From the NCBI GenBank assembly GCA_050184225.1, contig JBFXAN010000001.1, positions 1-64,000 of the forward strand: a stretch of 64,000 bases of DNA, in the 5' to 3' direction. Shown here piece by piece: positions 17,512 to 25,873 of the stretch. The translations under genes were made by a program, and so were the position numbers. Below the pieces are notes generated by a model that worked only from the letters and a program-made list of their open reading frames with translations, was not told where the DNA came from and made no database searches. The DNA is from JBFXAN01 sp050184225. Lineage in GTDB: Bacteria; Chloroflexota; Dehalococcoidia; CAUJGQ01. Numbering within the stretch: position 1 is the first letter of the stretch; the number at the start of each line of letters is the position of its first letter.

Positions 17512-19140
17512 TCAGCCCCTCAGGGCATCTGCCGTGACCGGGTGGCGTTCGATGCTCCGCGGCAGCACGAGCGGGGCGCCGGTTGCCGGATCGGTGATGA
17601 TCGTGGCGTCGATCTCGAAGACCCGACGCACGACCTTCTCGGTCACTACCTCGGCCGGTGGTCCTGCCGCAATCACCGCGCCGTCCTTCATCGCGACCAG
17701 CACGTCGGCGTAGCGTGCCGCAAGGTTGAGATCGTGCAGCACCATGACGACGGTGCGGCCGTGCTCGCGATTGAGCGCGCGCACCAGGTCGAGCAGGTCG
17801 ATCTGATGACCGAGGTCAAGGAACGTCGTCGGTTCGTCCAGCAGCAGGATCGGCGTATCCTGCGCGAGCGCCATCGCCACCCAGGCCCGCTGTCGCTGTC
17901 CGCCGGAGAGCGTTTCGATCGCGCGGTAACGGAGATCGGCCAGTTCGCAGCGGTCGAGCGCGGCCTCGATCGCGTCCTCGTCGGCGGTGGTCCACTGCCG
18001 GAACAGGCTCTGGTGGGGAAAGCGGCCCGCCGCCACCAGGTCTTCGACGACATACCCGGCGGGCGGTACCGGCCCCTGCGTGAGCATCGCCAGCCGTCTG
18101 GCGAAGGCGCGATGCGAGCCACGATAGACCGGTTGGCCCCCGACCGTGATCGACCCCGCCATCGGCTTGAGCAACCGGCCGATCGAGCGCAGCAGGGTCG
18201 ACTTGCCGCAGGCGTTGGGGCCGATCACGGCCGTGACCGCGCCCAGGGCAAGGCTGATCGACAGATCGTCGATCACGACCGTACGGCCGTATCCGGTGCG
18301 AAGGCTTTGAACCTCGATACGGTCGTCGGTTTGCTCCCCGGCCGGGCCGGCGTCGCTCTTGTCGCGGGGGATACAGACGGGATGTCCCGCGACCGGATCG
18401 GGAAAGACATCAAAGCCGGTATCGTACAGCTCTTCGAGCAGGTGCGGTTCGACGATCTCCGCCGGCGTTCCCACGCGCAGGATACGGCCGTCGATCATCG
18501 CCACCATCCGGTCGCTGGCGCGGGCGGCTTCATTGACATCATGCAGGACCATGACAACGGTGCGGCCCTCCTCCGCGTTCAACCGCCGGACCAGGTCAAG
18601 CACGTCAATCTGGTGGGCGACATCGAGGTAGGTCGTCGGCTCGTCCAGCAGCAGCAGCTCCGTCTCCTGCGCCAGGGCCATCGCGATCCAGGCCCGCTGC
18701 CGCTGACCGCCGGAGAGCTGATCGACCGGACGGCGGCGAAGCTCGGTCATCGCCGTCAGCTCCAGCGCCCGATCGACCGCTTCGACATCCCGCGCCGACG
18801 GCGGCTGCAAGAAGGACTGGTGCGGGTAGCGTCCGCGCCGGGTCAGGTCTTCGACGGTGATCCCCTCCGGAGGCAGCGGCTGCTGCTGGAGGAGGCCAAG
18901 GCGCCGGGCCACCTCACGCGTTGGCAGCCGGTGAATGAGCTGACCGTCGAGGATCACGGCACCGCCGGTGGGCTTCATCAAGCGCACCAGCGCCCGCAAC
19001 AGGGTCGATTTGCCGCAGCCGTTCGGACCGATGATGCTGGTCACGCCGCCATCCACGATCTCCAGGCTCAGCTCGTGAACGACGGACGGCATGTCGGAGC
19101 CGTAGCTGAGGCTGAGAGTGTCCGATCGCAAACGGCTCAT
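17512..19140 (-). CDS. fused tandem siderophore ABC transporter ATPase (FecE-FecE)
   Basis: A 542-residue protein made of two complete FecE-type ABC ATPases in one chain. Domain 1 has Walker A GPNGCGKST (residues 38-46), signature LSGGQRQRAW and Walker B LLLLDEPTTYLD. Domain 2 has GPNACGKST near residue 312, LSGGQRQRAW and ILLLDEPTTFLD. A short linker of about 25 residues joins them. FecE normally forms a homodimer under two permeases; here a single chain could give both sites. ATG 19140 is preferred over one 20 codons upstream: it follows a GAGG element and leaves only seven bases to the permease stop. Both halves keep all ATPase motifs, so both should be active. Confidence 0.92.
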   Translation of the reverse strand: MSRLRSDTLSLSYGSDMPSVVHELSLEIVDGGVTSIIGPNGCGKSTLLRALVRLMKPTGGAVILDGQLIHRLPTREVARRLGLLQQQPLPPEGITVEDLTRRGRYPHQSFLQPPSARDVEAVDRALELTAMTELRRRPVDQLSGGQRQRAWIAMALAQETELLLLDEPTTYLDVAHQIDVLDLVRRLNAEEGRTVVMVLHDVNEAARASDRMVAMIDGRILRVGTPAEIVEPHLLEELYDTGFDVFPDPVAGHPVCIPRDKSDAGPAGEQTDDRIEVQSLRTGYGRTVVIDDLSISLALGAVTAVIGPNACGKSTLLRSIGRLLKPMAGSITVGGQPVYRGSHRAFARRLAMLTQGPVPPAGYVVEDLVAAGRFPHQSLFRQWTTADEDAIEAALDRCELADLRYRAIETLSGGQRQRAWVAMALAQDTPILLLDEPTTFLDLGHQIDLLDLVRALNREHGRTVVMVLHDLNLAARYADVLVAMKDGAVIAAGPPAEVVTEKVVRRVFEIDATIITDPATGAPLVLPRSIERHPVTADALRG

Positions 19141-19147
19141 GGCCACC

Positions 19148-20215
19148 TCAGATCCGCAGATTTGCCCGATACAGGAGGAAGAGGAAATACGGCGCGCCAA
19201 CGGCGGCGGTGACGACGCCGACCGGGAGGGTCACCGGGAGAAAGTGCTGGCCGACTGTGTCCGCCGCCAGCACGATCAAGGAGCCGATCAGCGCGGTGAA
19301 GACCATCACGCTGCCGGAGAGGGGACCGGCCAACATCCGGGCGATGTGCGGCGTCATCAGCGCGACGAAGCCGATCGGCCCCGCGACGGCGACGGCGACC
19401 GCCGCCAGTCCGCAACCGGCGACGATCAACGCCAGCCGCGTGCGTTCGAGGGGCAGGCCGATGCTCCGCGCTGCATCATCGCCGAGCTGGACGATCCGGA
19501 GCGGCCACATCAGGCCGATCGCGGCAGGCGTCAGGATCAGCAACGCGACACAGAGCACGCGCACGTCTCCCCCGTCGCTGCCATAGAGCGTGCCCGTCGA
19601 CCACAACTGCGCCGAGCTGACCTGTTCGATCGGATAGCGGACCATCAGAAAAGTCGTGCCGGCGGCAAGGATCGCGTTGAGGCCGATCCCCACCAGGATC
19701 AAGCGGTTGCCGGAGATGCCGCCCTTCCAGGTGAGGAGATAGATCAGCGCGGCAGCGAGCAACGCGCCGGCGAAGGCCGCCAGCGGCAGCAACGACCAGT
19801 CCTGTCCGGTCACAATCCAGAAGACGGCGACGACGGTCGCACCGGCATTGATGCCGATGATGTCGGGCGAGACGAGCGGGTTGCGCACCAACCCCTGGAA
19901 GATCGCGCCAGACATCGCCAGTGCCGCACCGACGAGCACGGCGCAGAGCACGCGCGGCAGCCGTAGGGTACGCACGATGAATTCACTCTGCCGGGTGCCT
20001 TCCCCCAGCACCGACTTGACCACGTCGACGAAGGGTACGTGGAAGCTCCCCAGCGTCATCGCCCACGTACCCAGCGCGGCAAGGCACAGCAGCGCGATCA
20101 GCGCGAGCACCAGCACGCGGACATTGATGCGAAGCGCGAGGAACCCGGATCGGACCGTGGTATGGCCCCGGCGATGCGATGTCCTGGGTACGGCGTCGGT
20201 GACAGTCATGCGCAT
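19148..20215 (-). CDS. FecCD-family siderophore ABC transporter permease (second of two)
   Basis: A membrane permease of about 355 residues of the FecCD/BtuC family. Signatures are RLPRVLCAVLVGAALAMSGAIFQGLVRNPL, the N-terminal helix pair, then SPDIIGINAGA and GPIGFVALMTPHIARML, the loop and helix touching the ATPase. The start is uncertain: ATG codons at 20227, 20215 and 20209 are all in frame, and I use 20215 because it follows the stop of the upstream permease (20217) with almost no gap. It should pair with the permease at 20217 to form one heterodimeric channel. Confidence 0.9.
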   Translation of the reverse strand: MRMTVTDAVPRTSHRRGHTTVRSGFLALRINVRVLVLALIALLCLAALGTWAMTLGSFHVPFVDVVKSVLGEGTRQSEFIVRTLRLPRVLCAVLVGAALAMSGAIFQGLVRNPLVSPDIIGINAGATVVAVFWIVTGQDWSLLPLAAFAGALLAAALIYLLTWKGGISGNRLILVGIGLNAILAAGTTFLMVRYPIEQVSSAQLWSTGTLYGSDGGDVRVLCVALLILTPAAIGLMWPLRIVQLGDDAARSIGLPLERTRLALIVAGCGLAAVAVAVAGPIGFVALMTPHIARMLAGPLSGSVMVFTALIGSLIVLAADTVGQHFLPVTLPVGVVTAAVGAPYFLFLLYRANLRI

Positions 20216-20216
20216 C

Positions 20217-21260
20217 CTAGCTGGCAATGCTCCGTTTTCGGGCGAGATAGATCAGCACCGGCGCGCCGAGCAGCGCTGTGACGATGCCAACTTGTAACTC
20301 GGACGGCCGCACGACCACCCGGCCGGCGATGTCCGCGCCGGTCAGCAGGATCGCACCGAAGATGAGTGAGTAGGGCAGCACCCAGCGGTAATCCGGCCCG
20401 ACCACGGCGCGGACCATGTGCGGTATCGCCAGCCCGACAAAGCCGATCGGTCCGGCGGCGGAGACGGCGGCGCCGGTGATCAGCACGACGAGCGCCGACG
20501 CGATCACGCGAATGCGGGTCGTATGCATTCCCAACGCACGCGCCGTGTCGTCGCCGAGGCTGAGCACGTTGAGCTGGTGGCCCATCAGCAGGCAGGTGGC
20601 GACGCCGGCACCCAAGAAGGGCGCCACCGTCCAGAAAATATCGAGGCTGCGGCCCGCCACCGACCCGGCCAGCCAGAAGCGGGCGATGTCAAGGGTCTGT
20701 TCGTCGAGCAGCAACAGCGCGCTCACCCAGGCGCCGAGCAGCGCCGAGACGACCGCCCCGGCCAGCGCGAGCTTGACCGGCGTGCCACCGCCGCGCCCAG
20801 CCGTACCGATCAGGAAGACCAGCGCCGAGGCGCCCATCGCGCCGGCGAAGGAGAACCAGACGTACTCATGCGGCGCGGTGAGGCCGCCGACGAAGATGGC
20901 GGTCACGATCGCAAAGGCGGCGCCGGCGCTGACGCCGAGGATCGACGGTCCCGCCAACGGATTGCGCGTCACCGCCTGCATCACCGCGCCCGCCACACCC
21001 AGCCCGCCGCCGACCGCGAGCGCAATCAACGTGCGCGGCAGCCGAAGGGAACGCACGACCGTCTGGTTATACGACGAGGGATCGTAGTCAAACAGCGCGT
21101 TCCAAGCGTCGCTTGTGCTGATATTGATCGAACCGATCCGCAAACTGAGAAGCGCCACGATCACGAGGGCCATGCCGCAGGCGAGCAGTCCCACCGACCG
21201 CAACGCGATCGGGTGCGCCGGCGTCATCGTTCCAGGTTGCCGCGTGGTGGCGATCGCCAT
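20217..21260 (-). CDS. FecCD-family siderophore ABC transporter permease (first of two)
   Basis: A 347-residue permease. Family motifs are RSLRLPRTLIALAVGGGLGVAGAVMQ, TRNPLAGPSILGVSAGAAFA and SAAGPIGFVGLAIPHMVRAVVG, the last being the ATPase-contact helix. It is the first gene of the minus-strand iron operon: permease, permease, fused ATPase, receptor 3, receptor 2, flavoprotein, receptor 1. Transcription should start in the gap it shares with the receptor at 21410. An in-frame ATG at 21227 is a possible alternative start. Confidence 0.92.
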   Translation of the reverse strand: MAIATTRQPGTMTPAHPIALRSVGLLACGMALVIVALLSLRIGSINISTSDAWNALFDYDPSSYNQTVVRSLRLPRTLIALAVGGGLGVAGAVMQAVTRNPLAGPSILGVSAGAAFAIVTAIFVGGLTAPHEYVWFSFAGAMGASALVFLIGTAGRGGGTPVKLALAGAVVSALLGAWVSALLLLDEQTLDIARFWLAGSVAGRSLDIFWTVAPFLGAGVATCLLMGHQLNVLSLGDDTARALGMHTTRIRVIASALVVLITGAAVSAAGPIGFVGLAIPHMVRAVVGPDYRWVLPYSLIFGAILLTGADIAGRVVVRPSELQVGIVTALLGAPVLIYLARKRSIAS

Positions 21261-21294
21261 ATCTCATCTCTCGCTTCGCCGAGCCCGACGATCG

Positions 21295-21348
21295 TGTGAC
21301 CGAGCCGCGGCCAAAATTAGTATTACCTAAAGTGCTCGCTTCGGACAA
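21295..21348. promoter_or_regulatory. divergent promoters with a shared AT-rich palindromic site in the siderophore locus
   Basis: The AT-rich element TTAGTATTACCTAA (21317-21330) has inverted ends TTAG/CTAA and stands out from GC-rich surroundings. On the minus strand, TTGTCC (21343-21348) and TAATAC (21320-21325) are 17 bases apart and would drive the permease operon. On the plus strand, TGTGAC (21295-21300) and TAGTAT (21318-21323) are also 17 apart and would drive the receptor at 21410. A regulator bound at the element would cover both -10 regions. It resembles half of a DtxR/IdeR-type iron box (TTAGGTTAG...), but the match is partial. Confidence 0.5.
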
Positions 21349-21409
21349 GCTAAGCGAGGTGGCCGTGTGGGGACGCCGCGCGGCCGGTTTGTTCGGAGGT
21401 TTTGAGATC

Positions 21410-22465
21410 GTGGCATCTCAGCGATACCCACACGTCAATGGTCGCGGACAGCCGGGGGGAGGCGGCCTCACCCGACGCGGGTTGCTTGCCGGCACCATCG
21501 GCGCGATGCTGCTCGCCGCCTGCGGCGATGGTGCTGGTTCCGATGAGATATCGTCAGTCGCGGCGCCCCAAGAAACCGCCACCACTGGATTCCCGATCAC
21601 CGTCTCCCACCGGTACGGCGAGACGACGGTGCCTTCGGCGCCCAGGCGAGTGCTGTCCCTCAGCTACACGGACCATGATGTGCTCCTCGCGCTCGGTATG
21701 GTGCCGGTCGGGATCCAGCAGTGGTTCCCGGATCTGACCACCGGCGTCGGGCCGTGGGCGACGGACCGGCTCGGCGGTGCGAAGCCGGAACTCTTCCTGG
21801 GCGCGGAGATCGATATCGAGCAGGCGGCGGAGCTGGCGCCGGACCTGATCACCGTGATCCAGCGTGACCTGACCGAGGAGGTGTACTCGCGGCTCAGCCA
21901 GATCGCGCCGACGATCGCGGCGCCCGAGGGCTTTCTTCCCTTCGGCGTTCCCTGGAAGGACCAGGCACTGCTCCTCGGCCGCGCCCTCGGCAAGGAAGAC
22001 GAGATCGCGCGGGTCGTCGCCGGCGTCGATGCCAAGTTTGCCGACGCCCGACAACAGCATCCAGCCTTCGCCGGCAAGACCGTCGTCGTCGGGCTGGCAG
22101 GAAACGAAGCGCAACTCTTCGCCTACGCCAAGCAGGACGCACGCATCCGCTTTATGGAGGCGCTCGGTTTCACCCTCGCCCCCGCAATCGATGCCCTCGA
22201 ACGCGAGCGATTTTACGCAACGATCAGCCGCGAACAGATCCGGCTCCTTGACGCCGATGTGCTGATCTGGTTGAGCGCCACGCCGGCGGCGTTCGAGCCG
22301 CTGAAATCGGATGCCCTGCTCCAACAACTCGATGTTGCCAAACGGGGTGACGTGATCTATGTCGCCAACGGCGACCTCGTCAAGGCATTCTCCAGCAGCA
22401 CGGTCCTGAGCCTGCCCTACGCCATCGATACCTTCCTGCCGCAACTCGCGAGCGTCGTCTCATGA
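21410..22465 (+). CDS. iron-siderophore ABC transporter substrate-binding lipoprotein, copy 4
   Basis: A FecB-like receptor of 351 residues from the GTG at 21410. That start is chosen because GGAGG (21395-21399) lies 10 bases upstream, while the earliest in-frame GTG at 21296 would put the promoter element inside the gene. The leader LTRRGLLAGTIGAMLLAAC has a twin-arginine-like pair and a lipobox cysteine. The binding domain starts GFPITVSHRYGETTVPSAPRRV and includes ELAPDLITVIQ and RGDVIYVANGDLV. It is the first gene of the plus-strand arm and its stop overlaps an in-frame ATG of the next gene by four bases. Confidence 0.9.
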   Translation: MASQRYPHVNGRGQPGGGGLTRRGLLAGTIGAMLLAACGDGAGSDEISSVAAPQETATTGFPITVSHRYGETTVPSAPRRVLSLSYTDHDVLLALGMVPVGIQQWFPDLTTGVGPWATDRLGGAKPELFLGAEIDIEQAAELAPDLITVIQRDLTEEVYSRLSQIAPTIAAPEGFLPFGVPWKDQALLLGRALGKEDEIARVVAGVDAKFADARQQHPAFAGKTVVVGLAGNEAQLFAYAKQDARIRFMEALGFTLAPAIDALERERFYATISREQIRLLDADVLIWLSATPAAFEPLKSDALLQQLDVAKRGDVIYVANGDLVKAFSSSTVLSLPYAIDTFLPQLASVVS

Positions 22466-22536
22466 AACGCATGCCCACCATCCTGACCGGTGAGGTACGC
22501 CAGCGGCAGCCCACGATCCCACGAGGAGACATCTCC

Positions 22537-23598
22537 ATGGCCCCACGCGACCCGGCCATCCTCGCTGAACTCACCCCGATCGAGGCGATTGACCGCCGGC
22601 GCCTGCTCACGGCGCTGCCTGCCCTCGGCCTGATCGCCGTCGGCGTCTCCTGTGGTAGCGACGACGGAGACACGCCGACCCGATCGTCGACCGTCACGCC
22701 GGCGGGCACTCCCGCCGGTGACTTCCCCGTGACGATCAGCCACGCCAAGGGCGAAACGACGGTTCCGGCGAAACCGCGGCGGGTGGTGACGGTGGGCGGA
22801 TTGGACGCGGCGCTGGCGAACGCACTGGGTGCCGATGTCGTTGCCGTGCCAACCTTCATGAAGGACTATCCCTGGTTTGCGCGGCCGCTTGCGCCGGATG
22901 TCCTTGTCTTGAGCCATGAGGAAGTGCCACTGGAGGCGATCGCCGCGCTGAAGCCGGATCTGATCCTGATCACGACCGCGTGGCCGATCTACGGCGAGAG
23001 CTACGACCGGCTTGCGGGAATCGCGCCGACGATCCCGCACCTCAAGGCGCTCTTGCAGGACGATCCGGCCGAGTTGACCCGCGTCATCGGCCGCGTCCTC
23101 GGCGAGACCGCCGCCGAGCGGCTGATCGCGGACGCTCAGGCATCGATTCAGTCCTTCGTCGATCGCCACCCCGGACTCAATGGGAAACAGTTCGCCTTGA
23201 TCCAGGTCAGCGGCGACGTCATCTACCTGGTCGGTCTAGCCGGTTCGCTGACCGGCAACTTCATGCGGCAACTGGGCCTCAATCCGCCTGCCGAAATCGT
23301 TGACACGATCGGGGCGGCAAACCTGGGCGCCGGACAGGGACGCATCAGCTACGAGCGTGCCAACTTGCTCGACACGGCCGACATCGTCTTCCTGTCCGAT
23401 CCCGGCGGCATCGACCAGACGTTTCGGGCCAACCCGGTGATCGCCGAGCTTGATGTCGTGAAGGCAGGAAACCTTGTCCTGCTCGACCAGGTAACCGCCG
23501 CCGCACTGCTGATGCCAAGCCCCGTCAACATCCCACACATTCTCGGAAAGCTGGAACCGGCCCTGACAAAGGTCGAGGGCGAGAGAAAGGGGTCATGA
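22537..23598 (+). CDS. iron-siderophore ABC transporter substrate-binding lipoprotein, copy 5
   Basis: A FecB-like receptor of 353 residues. The ATG at 22537 is preferred: GAGGAG lies eight bases upstream and the following residues give a compact leader (IDRRRLLTALPALG ending S-C). An ATG at 22462, overlapping the previous stop, would add 25 polar residues. The binding domain begins DFPVTISHAKGETTVPAKPRRVVTVGG and has IAALKPDLILITTAW and VKAGNLVLLDQVTAAALLM. It is followed after four bases by the second siderophore-interacting protein. Confidence 0.9.
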   Translation: MAPRDPAILAELTPIEAIDRRRLLTALPALGLIAVGVSCGSDDGDTPTRSSTVTPAGTPAGDFPVTISHAKGETTVPAKPRRVVTVGGLDAALANALGADVVAVPTFMKDYPWFARPLAPDVLVLSHEEVPLEAIAALKPDLILITTAWPIYGESYDRLAGIAPTIPHLKALLQDDPAELTRVIGRVLGETAAERLIADAQASIQSFVDRHPGLNGKQFALIQVSGDVIYLVGLAGSLTGNFMRQLGLNPPAEIVDTIGAANLGAGQGRISYERANLLDTADIVFLSDPGGIDQTFRANPVIAELDVVKAGNLVLLDQVTAAALLMPSPVNIPHILGKLEPALTKVEGERKGS

Positions 23599-23602
23599 TC
23601 GG

Positions 23603-24526
23603 ATGACGACACAGCCGGCAAGTGGCACGGCGCGTGCCCGCATGTGGGAGCTGATCCGCGAGCGTTCGCGCCGCGTGGTCACGGTTCCGGTGCGCGTCGG
23701 TGCAATCGCGCGCGCCTCACACAGCTACTACCGCATCACGCTTGAGGGCAGCGGCCTAGCTGCATACGTCGACCCGCTGCCCGCCGACGCCTTCAAGCTC
23801 AGCCTGCCGGCACAGCCCGGCACCTCGGTGCCTCTTCCGACTTATCAGGACGGGGCGGCACAGTGGCCCGCCGGTTCGATCGAGCCGGTCGTCAGAGCCT
23901 ACACCGTTCGGCATGCCGATCCCACCGGCAATTGGCTCACCTTCGATCTCCTCGATCATCCCGGCGGCGCCGGCCCGGCCTGGTTGCATGCCGCGCGGCC
24001 GGGCGACGAACTGGGGCTGACCGGCTTTCGCGTTGACTTTATGGAGTCTGAAGACAGCGACACCCTCCTGGTGGTCGCCGATCCGTCCGCGCTCCCTGCC
24101 GCCGCGACGATCATCGAGGCGATGGCCGGCCGCAAGCGCACCGTTGCCGTCCTTGAGGCGCCAGATGAGGGTGACCGCGGCCTCGTCGAAACCGGCGATG
24201 GGATTGAAATCGTCTGGGTCGAACATTCGAGCACATCACTGCTCGACGCGGTACAAGCGCTCAACCTGCCGAACCGCGGCGTTCAAGCTTGGGTCGCCGG
24301 TGAGAGCGGCAGAGTCAAGGCAATCCGCCGGCATCTGCTTCATCACCGGCGCCTCTCCCGCGATGACGTGCACGCGGTCGGCTACTGGAAGGAAGGTCTC
24401 ACGTCCCAGCAGGAATTTGACGACTCCCTGAAGCGCTTCAACGACGCAATCGCCGCCGGCGAGGACGTTCTGGACCCTGATGTGCTGCAGCGATGGGCGT
24501 TCGACTCGTCGGAGGCGTCAGTCTAG
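23603..24526 (+). CDS. siderophore-interacting protein (FAD-dependent ferric reductase), copy 2
   Basis: A 307-residue SIP-family flavoprotein. The FAD motif is RAYTVRHADP near residue 97, and SYYRITLEGSGLAAYVDPLP is the usual entrance strand. The C-terminal part keeps VQAWVAGESGRVKAIRRHLL and GYWKEG, the NAD(P)H-side features of the family. Compared with the copy at 14360 it has a longer N-terminus and an extra C-terminal tail of about 30 residues. The gene is tightly linked to the receptors on both sides, mirroring the arrangement in the minus arm. Confidence 0.9.
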   Translation: MTTQPASGTARARMWELIRERSRRVVTVPVRVGAIARASHSYYRITLEGSGLAAYVDPLPADAFKLSLPAQPGTSVPLPTYQDGAAQWPAGSIEPVVRAYTVRHADPTGNWLTFDLLDHPGGAGPAWLHAARPGDELGLTGFRVDFMESEDSDTLLVVADPSALPAAATIIEAMAGRKRTVAVLEAPDEGDRGLVETGDGIEIVWVEHSSTSLLDAVQALNLPNRGVQAWVAGESGRVKAIRRHLLHHRRLSRDDVHAVGYWKEGLTSQQEFDDSLKRFNDAIAAGEDVLDPDVLQRWAFDSSEASV

Positions 24527-24627
24527 GAACAGCCACAAGACCGCGGACCAGTTCCGCTCCTCTCGCAACCGTCAACGACCGTTGCCGAGGGGAGTGCGCT
24601 CCGGAAAGAGAAAGGCACGGTGCACTC

Positions 24628-25815
24628 TTGAAGACGCGACGCGATCGGGGGAGCGCCCATCGTCCTCGAATACTGACGCGGCGGCGGCTGCTCGCCGGCG
24701 CGCTTGGCACGACAATCCTTGCCGCTTGCGCCGACGGCGATTCTGTACCCGGCACGGGCGCCTCATCAGCCGTTCAGCCGTCCGCCGCACCCCCAACATC
24801 GGCTCAGCCCTCGGCGCCGTCTCCGGCCGAAGCAGCCGGGCTACGCCTCATCCCACGTCCGGCCACCGAGCTCGGTGCGCCGGCGATTGCCGCCCCGACC
24901 AAATCGGGCGCTGCCAATGCCGTGTCATACCAGGAAACGATCGCTCCCTATGCCGGCTTCGGAACGACGGCGGCGCCGGGTGTCTTTCCCCGCACGATTC
25001 GTCATGCAATGGGTGAGACAGTACTGCCAGCAGCGCCTCAGCGCGTCATCTGTCTGACGCGGGGCGAGATGGATGCCGCGGTCGAACTCGGCGTGACACC
25101 GGTTGGCATCGCCGGCAGCGCGACATCGGCGCTGCCGCCGTACCTCGAGCCGGCCCTCGGCGACGTGGTGCTCGTCGGCAATATCGGACAGCCGAACCTG
25201 GAAGCGATCGCCGCGCTCAACCCGGACCTGATCCTCTCGTACAAGGCTCAAGACGAGCAGCTTTACGATCGCCTTTCAGCAATCGCGCCGACGATCTTCA
25301 CCCAGCAGGGTGGCGTCGCGTACAAGTACAACTTCCCGATCTATGCCCAGGCATTCGGACGCGAGCAACAGGCAGCAGGGACGATCCAGCGGTATGAAAA
25401 CCGCGTCCGTGCGCTGAACGCGGCGCTGCCGCACACGCGGCCGGATGTGTCGATTGTGCGGTTCAACGCCAACAACGTGCAGTATTACCTGCGCACCAAC
25501 TTCCCCGCTCTTGTGCTCGAAGATCTGGGATTCCCCCGCCCGCCATCACAAAACGTCGACGACATCGTCCTCGCCAACCAGTCATTGGAAACGATCGGAC
25601 AGCACGCACCAGCGAGCCTGATCGTGGTCTTGGTGCAACTCGGCGCGGAGGGATTCGCCGAGCAGGCTATGGCCGGCCCGATCTGGCGCAGTCTCGAGGC
25701 GGTGCAGAAAAACAACGTCCTGATGGTCGATCAGGCGTGGGCCGGCGGCGTCGGCTACCTCGGCGCCCATTTCATCTTTGACGACATCGCCAAACATTTC
25801 GGTATCAGCGCCTGA
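24628..25815 (+). CDS. iron-siderophore ABC transporter substrate-binding lipoprotein, copy 6 (with N-terminal extension)
   Basis: A FecB-like receptor with leader LTRRRLLAGALGTTILAAC. After a Ser/Pro/Ala linker it carries the same roughly 60-residue extension as the receptor at 16304, seen as LGAPAIAAPTKSGAANAVSY and TTAAPGVFPRTIRHAMGE. The remaining domain is also closest to that paralogue, down to FPRPPSQNVDD near the C-terminus. The start is uncertain: a TTG at 24628 behind an AAAGG stretch gives a sensible 395-residue protein, while the only upstream ATG (24493) overlaps the previous gene by 34 bases. It closes the plus arm of the iron locus. Confidence 0.85.
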   Translation: MKTRRDRGSAHRPRILTRRRLLAGALGTTILAACADGDSVPGTGASSAVQPSAAPPTSAQPSAPSPAEAAGLRLIPRPATELGAPAIAAPTKSGAANAVSYQETIAPYAGFGTTAAPGVFPRTIRHAMGETVLPAAPQRVICLTRGEMDAAVELGVTPVGIAGSATSALPPYLEPALGDVVLVGNIGQPNLEAIAALNPDLILSYKAQDEQLYDRLSAIAPTIFTQQGGVAYKYNFPIYAQAFGREQQAAGTIQRYENRVRALNAALPHTRPDVSIVRFNANNVQYYLRTNFPALVLEDLGFPRPPSQNVDDIVLANQSLETIGQHAPASLIVVLVQLGAEGFAEQAMAGPIWRSLEAVQKNNVLMVDQAWAGGVGYLGAHFIFDDIAKHFGISA

Positions 25816-25873
25816 GCCGACACAAGCCGCCGCCGTCATCCGCACGGACGGATAGACGAGCCACGACCACGGT

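Noticed and set aside
17428..19212. A 594-residue plus-strand frame over the fused ATPase
   Set aside because: The minus frame has both sets of ATPase motifs; the plus product has none and is His/Arg/Asp-rich.
21296..21409. Earlier GTG start of receptor copy 4
   Set aside because: It would place the divergent promoter element in the coding sequence, and a good GGAGG site precedes the later GTG.
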